Of a stretch of DNA of 64,000 nucleotides, positions 1-11,425 are shown one piece after another. Source of the stretch: Tillus elongatus (taxonomy: Eukaryota > Arthropoda > Insecta > Coleoptera > Cleridae). The stretch's first letter is position 1. Every line of letters begins with the position of its first letter. The notes below the pieces were generated by a model. The model saw only the letters and a list, made by a program, of their open reading frames with translations. It was not told where the DNA came from and made no database searches. Where the stretch lies: the NCBI GenBank assembly GCA_964006375.1, contig OZ023264.1, forward strand, positions 16,812,225 through 16,876,224. The letters are read 5' to 3'. Made by a program: the position numbers and the translations under genes.

Positions 1-169
1 CGAGCTTTCTTCCATAGTTCCTCCACCTGCTGCCCCCAACAGATCTACCAGGGGAACAGAGCGAACCTCCAAATCTTCAAGTCCAGAATTAACAAGTTGA
101 CTCTTTTCTCCTTGTCGACATCCACGGTACGCTAGTATAAAGGCTGTAAGCCCTCGTGGTGTGTTGTTG

Positions 170-172
<3 letters not shown>
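1..172 (+). mobile_element. LINE-E copy 1: 3' tail fragment of a non-LTR retrotransposon
   Basis: This stretch matches the last part of the LINE-E copies ending at 44715 and 58014, from the CTTTCTTCCATAGTTCC segment to the terminal GTGTGTTGTTGAAAT. About 116 bp present in those copies (from after GGGGAACAGAGCGA to before ACCTCCAAA) are missing here, so this is an internally deleted tail. The family end TTGTTGAAAT runs straight into an (AT)n array. The fragment begins at or before the window edge, so its true 5' extent is unknown. Confidence 0.85.

Positions 173-254
<82 letters not shown>
173..254. repeat. (AT)n microsatellite, about 80 bp
   Basis: Uninterrupted TA dinucleotides follow directly on the TTGTTGAAAT terminus of LINE-E copy 1. 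The array may have grown from the A/T-rich LINE tail. It is not flanked by the ACE consensus seen around most other arrays here. Confidence 0.97.
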
Positions 255-257
<3 letters not shown>

Positions 258-364
258 AAACAACATCCATGTTAAATGAAATCCAATAATCAGCTAATAA
301 CAATACTAAGACCCAATTAGATTATTTGTTGCGCGCGCTATTTGTCACTCACCAGCTGAATGCT
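255..364. other. No recognisable feature
   Basis: AT-rich sequence with no coding potential or repeat family that I recognise. Confidence 0.5.
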
Positions 365-441
365 GAATAAAAATGTTTTTAATAGCAAATATGTCTCCCT
401 AATGCAAGCAGGCATCAATTGGGTTACCGGTATAATGTATA
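365..441 (-). repeat. ACE 3' module, left part, split by a transposon
   Basis: The stretch from AAAAATGTTTTTAATAGC to TTACCGGTATAATGTA aligns with the middle of the ~300-bp ACE 3' module at 40031-40349 (GCAGGCATCAAATTTCG...CCAGTATAACC). The alignment resumes at 2377 with TATAGTAGAAACAA. The transposon at 442-2374 is therefore inserted in this module, and the pre-insertion sequence can be read across the TA. The GGACGC terminus of the module is missing on the left. Confidence 0.75.
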
Positions 442-2374
442 CAGGGTGGCGCATTGAAAACGTAACAGACCGATTTGCGTCCAGAGAATTTTTTTTTTAA
501 GAAACGCTGAAACACGTCAATCTTAATATTGAGAGGGACATGTTTTGACATAAAACTCAACTTTGTCACATCAACCCTATTAAGGGTGGTGATAACAACC
601 CTTATATTTTAAATAGGGAACATGAGTCGAGTTTACATCATTTGACAGCTCATTCTTTTCTGAATTTAGCACACTAATTTTTTTGGAAGTTTTATCAACT
701 CGTTTAAAAATTATTCACAGTTGGAATTGCAAGAACGTATTTTATTCATTGTGATAATAAATGCATTAATTACTCAATTTTTCGTTACAAAAAAAAACTA
801 AAAAACAAAACCAAACGTTTAAAAATCTGTATTAAGTTAAGTAAGTGTTCAAATTGTTGGCCACCAGCTTCCATACAAAAGTACAAATTTTGTTCAAAAC
901 GAGCCCTGACATTCTGGAGCATTTGTGGAGTTATTAGACGGCATTATTCAATAATGTGTCGTCGTAATTCTTCCAGAGACTCCGGTTCTGTTGCGAAAAT
1001 TCTACTCTTTAAATGGCCCTATAGAAAGAAGTCTAAAGGAGTTAAATCCGGTGATCTAGTGGACCACTCAATAGCATTTCTACGCCCAATCCATTGCCCT
1101 GGAAAGTCTCTGGTCAAAAACTCCCTAACACGTTGTGAAAAATGCGGCGGCGCTCCATCTTGTTGAAACACTAATTGATTTTTTGATAGCGATCATCGTT
1201 TTCTACAATGTCAATTAGTAGAGGGCAAACGATATCTTCTAGTAACTCCAAATACGTTTCGCCACTCAAATTGCCATCAAGAAAAATTGGTCCGGTTAAA
1301 GGGTCTCCAAAAATGCCAGTCCAGACATTCAAGTTCTGTGGAGTTTGAGTGTGGACTTCGTGAAAATTTCTTGGATTATTATCTGCCCATAACGACAATT
1401 ATGATGATTGACTGTAGAGTTTAATAAAAATGTACACTCGTTTGAAAAAACAGGTATTGAACAGAAAGTTCCCGTTATCAGCTATTCGTGCAGTCATAAA
1501 TTCACAAAACTCAAGCCTTCGATCAAAATCATCTCCATTTTGTTGTACAAGATTAATTTTATACGGGTGAAATTTCTGATGCTTCAATATTCGCTGAATA
1601 GTTCTTCTTTTGATGTTTAAAACAGTGGCCAATTTTCTCGTGCTCAAAGTTGGGTCTGCAGCAATTTGTCATAAAACTTCAATCTCAGCAGTCTCATTTA
1701 TAACCGGAAATTCACGTTCAAAATCCCGTTTTTTGTTGGCTACTGAACCACTTTGTCGAAACTTTGCAACTAACGCCAAAATTATTTTCTGTTAACATGT
1801 CTGTTCGGATGTCGTTCATTAAACAAATTTGCGGTACGGTTGGCACAGTCATCGTTTTTGAAAAAAAAAAGAGTAATTATTTCAACTCTTTCTTCTACAG
1901 AATACACCATTGTGAAATTAATTTTCGGTAGTACTATAATGTATCAAACCGACCGATAAACTGAAATAGTAAACCGCATTTCTCTCATTTCGATAAGAAA
2001 TGTTCTGATAGTCAATTTTTTTGTTTACAAACCAACAAAACATTGACTATCAGCACATTTCTTATCGGAACGAGTGAAATGCGTTTTTGCATCTTCAACT
2101 GTGAATAATTTTTAAACGAGTTGATAAAACTTCCAAAAAAATTACTGTGCTGATATAAAAAAAAAGAGCTCTCAAATGATGTAACACTAGACCCATGTTC
2201 CCTATTTAAAATATAAGGGTTGTTATCACCACCCTTAAGGGGTTGATGTGACAAAGTTGAGTTTTATGTCCATACATTTCCCCCACAATATTAAAATTGA
2301 CGTGTGTCAGCATTTCTTAAAAAAAAATTATCTGGACGCAAATCGGTCTGTTTAATTTTCAATGCGCCAGCCTA
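442..2374 (-). mobile_element. Tc1/mariner DD41D (rosa-like) transposon, family A, copy 1
   Basis: The left terminal repeat CAGGGTGGCGCATTGAAAAC is matched in inverse at the right end (TTTTCAATGCGCCAGCCTA), and the inverted similarity continues inward for over 150 bp. TA dinucleotides at 440-441 and 2375-2376 are the expected target duplication of this superfamily. At 1933 bp with a degraded minus-strand transposase, the copy is probably inactive. The host sequence is an ACE 3' module. A second copy lies at 37730-39632 and a fragment at 31504-32130. Confidence 0.9.
831..1910 (-). pseudogene. DD41D transposase remnant, family A copy 1
   Basis: On the minus strand an ATG at 1910 opens a reading frame beginning [10 protein letters not shown]. 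Pieces follow in shifting frames. A helix-turn-helix region with KLATVLNIKRRTIQRILK lies around 1570-1640. A DDE_3-type core with WADNNPRNFHEVHTQTPQ and FLDGNLSGETYLELLEDI lies around 1180-1390. The sequence ends in QFEHLL near 845, where the stop codon seen in copy 2 has become a sense codon. Family members cut and paste DNA at TA sites. Several frameshifts and stops break this copy. The DD41D assignment comes from the related fragment at 31.8 kb and from sister families, because the last catalytic motifs are frame-broken here. Confidence 0.8.
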
Positions 2375-2376
2375 TA

Positions 2377-2445
2377 TAGTAGAAACAATATACCGTCATT
2401 CATCAAAATAACAAAAAACAATTATTTTGAAAGGTTTCACCTGCT
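2377..2445 (-). repeat. ACE 3' module, right part after the transposon
   Basis: TATAGTAGAAACAATATACC and CATCAAAATAACAAAA continue the module interrupted at 441; compare TATAGTAGAAACAACGTACC at 40145. Similarity fades after about 2445. Confidence 0.65.
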
Positions 2446-2687
2446 AGTGAACATAAAGACATGCGTGATTCATATTGATGTCTTCTTTATCACGCAGAGG
2501 TAAGCTCGTTTTCGAGACGTAACGTTTTGCAAAGAGTGTTACAATCTAATGTACTTATAAGATGAGGAATACAAAACCTTTTATCCAACTGTCTTCGGGT
2601 TCTTAGGATCACTTTTTTTGCTAATACTTTCAAACACCTAGGTATTTTAAAAAGTAGTTTTAATGTCCGCCATGTTAATATACATTT
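2446..2687. other. No recognisable feature
   Basis: No coding sequence or repeat family recognised. Confidence 0.5.
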
Positions 2688-3145
2688 CAGGACGTAGCAA
2701 GTGCGTTAAAGTAGTGAATTTTTATTAGAATTGGACACTATTATTATACAACTTATTACTAAAATTATTACTTTACACTTCACAGACTTTGAAGATCGAT
2801 TTTATAGGTCTTGTAGGCGCACATTTGAAGAATTCTTTCGAAAGTGTTACCATCGATATTTCTCTATTATCAAAAAAATCTTGTGTCCTGACTACTTTTG
2901 GGGAAAATGTCGAAAACGCAGTTTTCTATGAAGCTGTAGAATTAGATTTTGTTATATTTATAGAAAGTTAAAGTCTCCTCAAAAGAAACCGGTATGACAA
3001 ATTTCACCAAAGGCTTTTTAGAAGGAAGCTTAATTCAAAATTAGGAAAGTAAAGTAGCTGTCAAGTTATAAATGTAGCAGTTGTTTTTCCTTATTATTAT
3101 TCTGAATGATTAAATTTTAGTCATCTTAATCCAACCGGTGTTTTT
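2688..3145 (-). repeat. AT-less ACE relative, copy 1
   Basis: The segment starts with the inverted ACE 3' terminus (GGACGTAGCAAGTGCG) and aligns over its length with 19939-20400. Both contain the complement of ATCGATGGTAACACTTTCGA, which corresponds to the ACE 5' region GTATCGATGGTGAGA. Where ACE copies carry an (AT)n array this relative has ordinary sequence. It ends flush against the 5' end of the ACE copy at 3146. No coding potential is seen. Confidence 0.7.
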
Positions 3146-3283
3146 AGTGAATCGTTATTAAAAAAATTCACTAATAGAGAGGTATCGATGGTGAGACTTT
3201 GACAAAAATTTTTCAAATGGGCGCGATTTAGGACCCCTAGAACCCATATTCTGGGTCAGTTTCAATTTTTATATGTTTTATAT

Positions 3284-3357
<74 letters not shown>

Positions 3358-3745
3358 CCGTCTGATAACTCAAAAAATAATTAACCGATTTCAATGAAAC
3401 TCGGCAAGTGCCTTTCTTTTATTAATGGCTTGGATGAGTTCGTTAGGCAGGTAAATCGGACGGTTAATTTTATTTTCTACGAAAATAACAAAGCTGTTTT
3501 AATAAAATTTACTATACATGTTGCCTTGGAAGAGGACTTACCAAGTACCAAAATTCAACTTTCTCAGTTTATAGAAAATTGAGTTATTCAAATTTTAAAT
3601 TTTCTTTTGAAACAATTTTTTTTCTCCAAAAATTACAAAGTTATTTTAATGAAATTTGGTGGATATCTTGTCCTAGGAAATACATTACTACCTACCAAAA
3701 TTAAACTTTCTAAGATGATAGAAAACTAAGTTAATCAAATTTTTA
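3146..3745 (+). mobile_element. ACE (AT-core element) copy, 3' end lost
   Basis: The copy begins after a T-run with AGTGAATCGTTATTAAAAAAATTCACT, an imperfect hairpin. It continues with GAGAGGTATCGATGGTGAGA, GGACCCCTAGAACCCATATT and GGGTCAGTTTCAATTTT. An (AT)n array follows, then the body (CGTCTGATAACTCAAAAAATAA...). The body degrades after about 3745 without reaching the GCGTCC terminus. No protein is encoded. Confidence 0.8.
3287..3353. repeat. (AT)n array within ACE
   Basis: About 67 bp of TA dinucleotides lie at the standard internal position of the ACE family. Confidence 0.97.
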
Positions 3746-4099
3746 TAGCTCACTGCAGTGTTAAAATCAATCGTATTTTCCTCACTATTTTAAACACGTG
3801 GGTCGGGGACTGACCGAATTCATTCCCAGTTGCTATTGATCTACTCATATTCTCTGAATATGTTACAAGACGTGGTATCTACTTCATTCCAAGTCACTAT
3901 TTACCGACTATTTATGAAATCAAATAAGTAAATTAAATCGATTATCATAAAATATGTAGTGTATTAAGACTAAGGGAAAAAGAAATAAAACATATATAAC
4001 TGTGCACATTTTGATTATATTTTAGGGTGTGCGGCGCACACCTAGCTCACTATGAGAAATCGCCACTGCTTGAGAGGTATTGTCACAGCATAATATCTT
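3746..4099. other. No recognisable feature
   Basis: AT-rich sequence with an inverted GTGTGCGGCGCACAC motif at about 4025. No gene or family recognised. Confidence 0.5.
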
Positions 4100-4705
<606 letters not shown>

Positions 4706-4751
4706 GTTTTTTAATATCAACAATAACAAAATGTCTGCTGAAATTTTTAAT

Positions 4752-5786
4752 TAAATAATTTAAAAAATAATAGGGCGATTTTGATTAAATATGGTGAATA
4801 AATTCATTTTGCAAATGGCTTGGATAAGTTCGTTAGCCAGGAAAATTTGCCCAGGTTTTCCCGGAAAATTTTGTGTTTTCTTTAAAAAAATATTATATCT
4901 CCGGAATTAAGAAAGTAAGGGCAACTAAATTTGGTACGCCGGTTTATATGCTTATGGGTAAGTAACACACCAAAATTTAGCTATGTAGATCAAAGTACAA
5001 AAAAGTTATAGGCATTTAAAGAAAATAAATTGGGGTTTTCCTCAAAACGTCAAAGTTGCGATTTAAAACGTCAAAATCGGCAACATTTAGGCAAAAAACT
5101 TTAATCTAATACGGACTATGAAAATAAAATGTCTCAAGAAGAATGTTTCACAAACCCTAAAGTTTTAGTTTCAACCGTCATTGTCCTTCATTTTGCTAAA
5201 ATGTTTCCAGGAAATTCATTTCAAATAGACCCTTTTTCTGATGCTTGGCAGTAGTCTTAGCTATAGAGTTTATCGTTTAATGGTATATAATTTTTTTCGT
5301 AAAAAATCAATAAAGCTCAATATATCAGTTATTATACAAGATATGAAAAAAAATGTATATATTAATTATAGGGTGTCTTAAGCTACATCTTAAAAAAATA
5401 TTTCGACAATCACAGGCTGGCCCATAAGTCGTTGGTGATACAAATTTTCTTTTTTTTTAATCAAACACGCCTTATGTTATTGCATTTTTGCATTTTCCAT
5501 CGAAATATAATGCATGTTTCATATTTGAATAGCCCAATTTGCTATTAACCTATAAGGTTGACCAAGAAACGAGTTTCTCCGGGAACACTTTAATTTTACT
5601 TTTGGAAATTTTTGTACATTTTCACACAATAAAATTGTTTTTATGAAACATGGCACATTGTTTTTACGATATAGGTTATACCCGGTAACCAAAATTGATG
5701 CTTGCTTTCTTAAAAAGAAAACACATATTTGCATTAAAAACATTTTTATGAAAATTCACTACCATAACGCACTTGCTGCGTCCAGA
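4752..5786 (+). mobile_element. Long-form ACE copy, 5' truncated
   Basis: The copy starts inside the body (AATAATAGGGCGATTTTGATT) without an AT array. It continues through segments shared with the 16.0, 34.2, 46.9 and 63.6 kb copies (CAAAACGTCAAAGTTGCGAT, TCATTTCAAATAGACCC, GGCCCATAAGTCGTTGGTGA). It ends in the 3' module and the hairpin terminus at about 5783. The left inverted end of the module (GGACGC...) is absent, unlike at 47576. Confidence 0.8.
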
Positions 5787-5877
5787 GTTTTTCTTTATTC
5801 TGAAGTTTATGAAAATTTTATAATGTATAAGAACAGGCTAAAGCTCATTTTGTATGCCACGTTGTATAAATATGGTA

Positions 5878-5972
5878 AATAAATATACTAACAATATACT
5901 ATAATATACTATAATATACTATAATATACTATAATATACTATAATATACTATAATATACTATAATATACTAC
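5878..5972. repeat. 10-bp tandem repeat (AATATACTAT)n
   Basis: About eight to nine near-perfect head-to-tail copies of AATATACTAT. The period and composition differ from the (AT)n arrays. Confidence 0.95.
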
Positions 5973-6235
5973 TTCAGTGCGTTCGACATGTGTCATGTAA
6001 GTTACTTTGCGCATTTTAAAACATCAGCTTAGTGAATATTCTCTAAACGCACTTATAGATAGATAAAGAGACCCTTTTTGACAATTACTTTGAACATGCT
6101 ACAATTCCAACAACTTTAAAGGAACACCTATTTAAATATCAGGTGGTGGAATGTTTAAAGTAGAATTTCTTTTCGAGAACTCGGATAATTTTTGTATTAA
6201 AAGATTTCAGGCATACCCTGAACAGGCAAACTAAG
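5973..6235. other. No recognisable feature
   Basis: No coding sequence or repeat family recognised before the LINE fragment. Confidence 0.4.
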
Positions 6236-6239
6236 CTCT

Positions 6240-6780
6240 AAAATGTTTCGCTCCATTTGCAACATTATATTTATGCGAGTTAAGTTTCTCATCGATGAAT
6301 GCTATTAAAACAAAAATTAGAAAGCTCTTGGAACCAAAAAAAATCATTATTATCATTGCCTGTCTACCAAATACAGAACCCAAATTGTGCAAGGCAAATG
6401 AGAGATCAAATGACGTACATAATTGCACATAAAAAGAAACTCATTTTCAAGTTCATCCCCTCCCACGTAAACATCCAAGGTAACGAAATTGTGGATGCAC
6501 TTGCAAAAGAAGTAGCCGCTTCCTGTAACGATCCAGAGTACCAAATCCATATGAACGAGGATATCAAGATCAATACAACAACAGTTATCTCTAGCAAATG
6601 GCAAAAAATGTGGGAGACTAAACCCTCAAAACTGTTCCTTATTGAACCAAGAGTATATGATAAGCTACCACTTCCAAATGGAAAAAAAAATCAGACAGTC
6701 ATATCCAGTTTGAGAATAGGCCATACTAAATTCACCCACGAATACATAATGAAGAAGCTTCCCAATCTATTTGTTTTTGC
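6240..6780 (+). pseudogene. LINE ORF2 C-terminus (RNase H region), part before the hAT insertion
   Basis: The open frame at 6299-6832 shows RNase H hallmarks: FIPSHVNIQGNEIVDALAKE (the H/D motif of LINE-type RNase H). A downstream RIGHTKFTHEYIMKKL segment is typical of I/Jockey/R1-group ORF2 tails. After a one-base shift the frame reads ICFCCDT just before the hAT element and continues as QCTVQHLLVECPLYEE after it. This gives the Cys-His motif (CxxC...H...C) that closes such ORFs. The 5' part (endonuclease, RT) is absent, so it is a 5'-truncated, shifted LINE later split by a DNA transposon. Confidence 0.85.
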
Positions 6781-6788
6781 TGTGATAC

Positions 6789-9189
6789 CAGGGGCGTGCG
6801 GTGACATTTCAAATAAGGGAAGCAATTCTTAGAAACTTACCTATTTGTAGTGTAACTCGATTCTTCTGTCGTTTTTGGAAAATTCGTTAATAGTGTCGTC
6901 ATGTAACTGTGGATTCTGGGACATTTCCTGGATGAGTTTATTTTCAACTGACAAAATTGAAATTTGGGAAAGTCTTTCCTGTCCTGTTGAATTTCCAACA
7001 AAACTCTTGATACTTTTCAATATAGAAAAATTTCGTTCGAAAGGTGCACTAGTAGCAGGAATTTTTAATACTAATTCACATAATTTGAACACTTTAGAAT
7101 ATGATGAATTTTCCAATTTTGATTGTTTTAAGAAAGTTAAAATTCACTCGCGTTAGTTTTTGTGTCAATAACATCGGGTTCATAAATGACTGTAAGTTCT
7201 GATCGTAATAACGCTCTGTCAAAATAATGTCCATACTGGTAAAATAATGATTTGAATGAATCTTCTGGGAAAGGTATCCCTTTAAATCCTCCAAAATTAC
7301 ACAATTCAAGAAATGTCAGGTCACTGAGATGATAAAATCTGCAGTTAATTTGCTGCTGAATTTGATCTATAATTTCGTAGAAAAGGCGGCGGTAAGAAGT
7401 TTGAAGGTCTCCCACATTATCAGTGCACACACCCTTTCTTTGTGGCTCCACTTCTCCTAATTCAATTGTTTTTGCACAGAACTTATCAAATTCATTCATT
7501 TTTTGAATTATAATGGATTTAAATTCACAAATTTTTTTCAGGCAAAAACCAATGTCATTTGTTTTACATTGCAATATGTTAAATACATTATCTGAAAACG
7601 GAAATATTTCCGAAAATATATTAATTAAAAAATTAAAATTACAGTCTTCTTTGAAACCATCTAAAAATCCTCTATAACTATTTATTGTTTTTGCGTCCCA
7701 ATTTTTGCTATTTTCCATTAGGTTTTCAAAAAGTTAAATGAACGTTTCACGGTGTTCAAATATAGTTAACACAAGTCTGCCGTTGTAGTTCCATCGGATT
7801 GCAGCTACTTTGGGTAAACGTTTTTTAACAATTGAGTCTAAGGCTTGTGTGCGCTTCGTAGATTTGGGAAAAAGCAGCCATTTAACACTTTACATTCTTT
7901 AATATGATTTACAGATTGGGATACAATTAAATTTAAATTATGAGCACAACAGTGTACAAATAGAGCAATGGAGAACGTTTCCCGCACTTTAGCTTGAAGA
8001 CCTCCTAAATGTCCGGCCATAACAGCAGCCCCATCATAGCTTTCGTCATTTAATTTATTATCAGCCTCCTCAATATCTTTCATAATATTAAGCACAATTT
8101 TATATAGAGCGTTTGCGGTACGACCTTCGGTCACATTTTTAAAGCCTAAAATTCTTTCTTGTACATTCCCATCCATTTTTACGTAGCGTATTACTACAGA
8201 TACTTTGCTTAAATTAGTCACATCGGTTGTTTCATCTAGAACAATAGCAATGAAACGAATCTGTTTAAATTCAGATTTAATTATGTTCAAAATAATAGTG
8301 GCAGCAGCCAAAATTAAGTCATTCTGAATGCAATTTTATGTCCCGCGAAAAACGTTAGGCTGTTCCAAGTGATTTTTTAAACAAATTTCGTATTTAAGAC
8401 TACAAGACCAGCAAAACAGTTTATTCCTGTTTTCACAACCCGTTAACTATTCATATTGTTTATAAGTTTTTTTCGCGTTAAAATGTCGAATAGGTACATG
8501 TTTTAATTCTTGTATTTAAGTTTTTTAGAGTCGGTTTAGGCCTACCTTTATTAATAATAGCAAGTTTTTCAGCAAACTGTAAAGCTGAAAATCCTTTAGT
8601 TATCAAAAAACACACAATACAATTACAGTTATTATTACCACTTTTTTGTAAAGTTTGTAAATCCCCACCCCCACCGTCACGGCTGTTAAAAGCTGATCTA
8701 CTTGCAGCCATATTAATAATCATAAAATGCCAATGTATTTAACTTAGTCGACTGCTTATATCTACGAAATAATCAGGCACATTCACGTTGTACTCGCATC
8801 GGGTCTTCGTAGTACAACACGTTCTAAAAACACGCGTACATCGCGCCGAGTCGGGGTTTCTTTTATAAAGTTGCCTGCTGACTACGTGTATTTAACTGAA
8901 GTCATTGCATCCACTCCTAGTATCAGATCAGGTTCATGCTGTCCGCATGCGGTCGCATTTACTGGGACGACGTCATTGCTGGGAGCGTATATACAAATAC
9001 AAAATGATGCATAATAAATAATTATGTGTGTGAGCTTGCGAAATAAAAATTTTAATAATTAAATTAGTTTCAGAATTTGAAATATAATATTTAAAATACA
9101 AAAGGGATTTTAAAAAATGCGGTTAGGTATGTAGTCGTTATTTTAAGGGAAGCAATGCTTCCCTTGCTTCCATGGACCGCACGTCACTA
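6789..9189 (-). mobile_element. hAT transposon with 8-bp target duplication
   Basis: TGTGATAC occurs at 6781-6788 and again at 9190-9197, a perfect 8-bp duplication as hAT elements make. The ends are CAGGGGCGTGCGGTG on the left and the complement TAGTGACGTGCGGTC on the right, each followed by an AAGGGAAGCA subterminal motif. The right end has an extra palindromic GGGAAGCAATGCTTCCC. The minus-strand transposase inside is broken. The insertion splits a LINE ORF2 tail, whose reading resumes on the right when one copy of the duplication is dropped. Confidence 0.95.
6841..8723 (-). pseudogene. hAT transposase (ZMYM1/DUF4371-like), broken
   Basis: Read on the minus strand from 8723. The N-terminal piece is followed by an LTGCENRNKLFCWSC segment (8340-8480), resembling the TTF/zinc-finger region of these proteins. 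Next comes an RNase H-like core, IAIVLDETTDVTNLSKVSVV (8200-8240), with the first catalytic Asp in the LDET motif, and an FVHCCAHNLNLIV segment (7925-7975). The ORF at 7137-7718 supplies the alpha-helical part. The C-terminal PFERNFSILKSIKS...ERLSQISILSVE (6930-7050) is the hAT dimerisation region. Stops, frameshifts and an apparent deletion near 8330 make it non-functional. Confidence 0.88.
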
Positions 9190-9197
9190 TGTGATAC

Positions 9198-9522
9198 ACA
9201 ATGCACTGTTCAACATCTCCTCGTCGAATGCCCACTATACGAAGAAAATAGAATATCCTCAAATATACCAAACAACTTGACCGATCGTTAAGGATCCAAC
9301 AGAGAAAACCATACTCAGCTCCTGACATTCCTGAAGTCAAGTGCATTATTCAACCAGATCTAGTGCTAATTAACTTTAACTGCTCCTTCTTATAATATTA
9401 TTGTATTTATTGTATGTATTCATTGTTGTCATCTAATTATTATCTAATTATATCTCACCAAGACCTACTAATAATCTTTTAGGTTGAAGCAGGATATTTC
9501 TTAAATAAAAAATAAATAAAAA
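9198..9522 (+). pseudogene. LINE ORF2 end and 3' tail after the hAT insertion
   Basis: The reading continues the pre-insertion LINE: CACAATGCACTGTTCAACATC gives QCTVQHLLVECPLYEE, followed by a stop near 9290. A 3' UTR follows and ends in a simple-sequence tail of AAATA units near 9505-9522, a plausible retrotransposon terminus. Confidence 0.8.
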
Positions 9523-9584
9523 AAGGAACCCAAATTCAGAAAGCTAGCGTCTGAGAAAAAATCACATATGTCGCATTAATACTG

Positions 9585-9656
<72 letters not shown>
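9585..9656. repeat. (AT)n microsatellite
   Basis: About 70 bp of TA dinucleotides. Flanking sequence does not match ACE. Confidence 0.97.
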
Positions 9657-9658
<2 letters not shown>

Positions 9659-10479
9659 ATAAATTAAGGAGTTATATTTTATATACGATGCAAATGCTAA
9701 CAATTAAGCTCTAAATAAGTTATTTTTCTTTATTTTGTAAATCATATCGCGACCCTTCCAGTGAATGGTCTTTACACTTTGAGAACCACTAGTATATAGG
9801 GCCCATAACCTTATCGTTTCAATATCCTAGCTAGCTAGAGTAATAATTATAAGCGTCGTTCTTATTTAAAACAAGACGTCAATCTCCAGAAATTTCACAA
9901 GAGTTTATTCTTGTCTAGCTTATATATAATGCGCCTTATCTGTTAGACACAAACGACGTTCAGTCACCCGTTAATAATGTAAGTAATATAACTTGTCTTG
10001 GAAAGTTTAAACTTATGTCTATAATTTCTGTTAGCATAGGCCATAGCAGCAATAACTTTGCGACTGCTGACAACGACTTGAGACTAGTAAACAGTTTAGC
10101 ATTCTCCTTAATTTCAGAGTTTTGTTAAGCCAGACGAGTATAATCTATTTGTTTTGCTAGAAAATTATTTCAGGACTAGTTTGAATAACGAGTCACTCGG
10201 AATCCTTTAGCTATAATATTTTATTTTCACCAAGTTTAAAAAAATAATTATCAAGCAATCGAAATGAGTTGCTAAAGCTTTAAAGGGAGAATTGTATAGA
10301 TGTAATACTAATAGTTTTTTCTGCCAAAAGTACATTCGCTTATATCCAGAAAGACATCAGTCTCACGAAACTTACTTTCAAAAGTCTGTTAGATACACGA
10401 AGCCTTGGAGTGCTTGCACCAGAAAGAGGCAAAGGTAACGTCTGAAACCTGGTATAAATGAAATTAACTTTCTTGTTTA
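9657..10479. other. No recognisable feature
   Basis: AT-rich sequence without convincing ORFs or repeats shared with the rest of the window. Confidence 0.5.
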
Positions 10480-11425
10480 CATTTGTGTTAATAACTAGGG
10501 TTAAGCCACTGCGAAATCGCCTCGAAGAATAATAGGTTGTTCGATAGTAGTAGTAGTAGTAGCAGTGGTGGGGAGGCTGACGCCAGGCAAGTAGGTCACA
10601 ATGGGACCTTTTTGCCAACCCTGGCAACCCAGCAACCGTGCTCTACACTTCCTCGGTTCCGTCGCCAAACCATCTCGACCTCTAAATGAAGGCCATGACG
10701 GTCTTCCATTGGACGGTACTTACCTGGTTCCTCTGCAGAGTCCTCGAATCAAACAATTCTGCTCGAAGACTTCCAAAAGCCCCGCATTCACACAGGTAGT
10801 GGTAAGACGTTTCTTCAATCTCGCCGTATTCCTGGCACATGGGATCCCTCTCTACGCCTATCAATGCGAGGTGCCTTCTAAGGGCGCAGTGACCTGTCAG
10901 CACCCCAAGGATGCGGCGAAGCGCAGGCAATTTCCTACCTAGTAGCCAGACAGTCTCATCTCTGTCCGGCCCCTCCACGAAGTCCCTCGCCTGCCTACAG
11001 CCACCAGCCGACCCCCAGTGCCTCTCCATGGCCTCCTCAGTCCACCAGTCTAAGGCTACAGAGATCGTCTTCCTACTTATGCCTATCGCAGGCTCCGGGC
11101 CACAGAACGGCCGTCGGGAACCAAGTCTTGCGGGATCATTCGCCATCTATTCCGCACTTGACCACAGTGCCCCGGAACCCACACCAGTTGCACCTCCTTT
11201 GTCCTGGCTAGTCCTTTAAGGGCGTGAGCGCACTCCTGAACTAGTGTTGACTTAATTCTGGACGCGCAGATTGCCCGGAGGACCGCCTGGCTATCCCGGG
11301 GCTCATCCTCATATCCTCTGCCCGTAGTGTAGGGCCCTTTCCACCTTTCGCGTCACAGCATGGAGCGCCGTCTCCCCCGCTGCCGCTGGCACGCGTGCTG
11401 ATTTTTGTGGATGGGGTGATCCCTG
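10480..11425 (-). pseudogene. R1/I-group LINE fragment: RNase H and C-terminal Cys-His region
   Basis: Markedly more GC-rich than its surroundings. On the minus strand an RNase H segment is readable across frames: DSQAVLRAI near 11290, VWVPGHCG near 11180, then DPARLGSRRPFCGPEPAIGIS in the 10682-11146 ORF. That ORF continues with LTGHCALRRHLALIGVERDP and a CQE...HYLCEC motif typical of R1/I-group ORF2 tails. Downstream is GLAKRSHCDLLAWRQPPHHC and a CTA/TTA-rich run (10546-10563 on the plus strand), likely the 3' end. RT is absent, so the copy is 5'-truncated. Confidence 0.82.

Noticed and set aside
10601..11219. Two plus-strand open frames of 113 and 102 codons.
   Set aside because: They lie antisense to a well-supported LINE RNase H and Cys-His region in a GC-richer patch where stops are rare.
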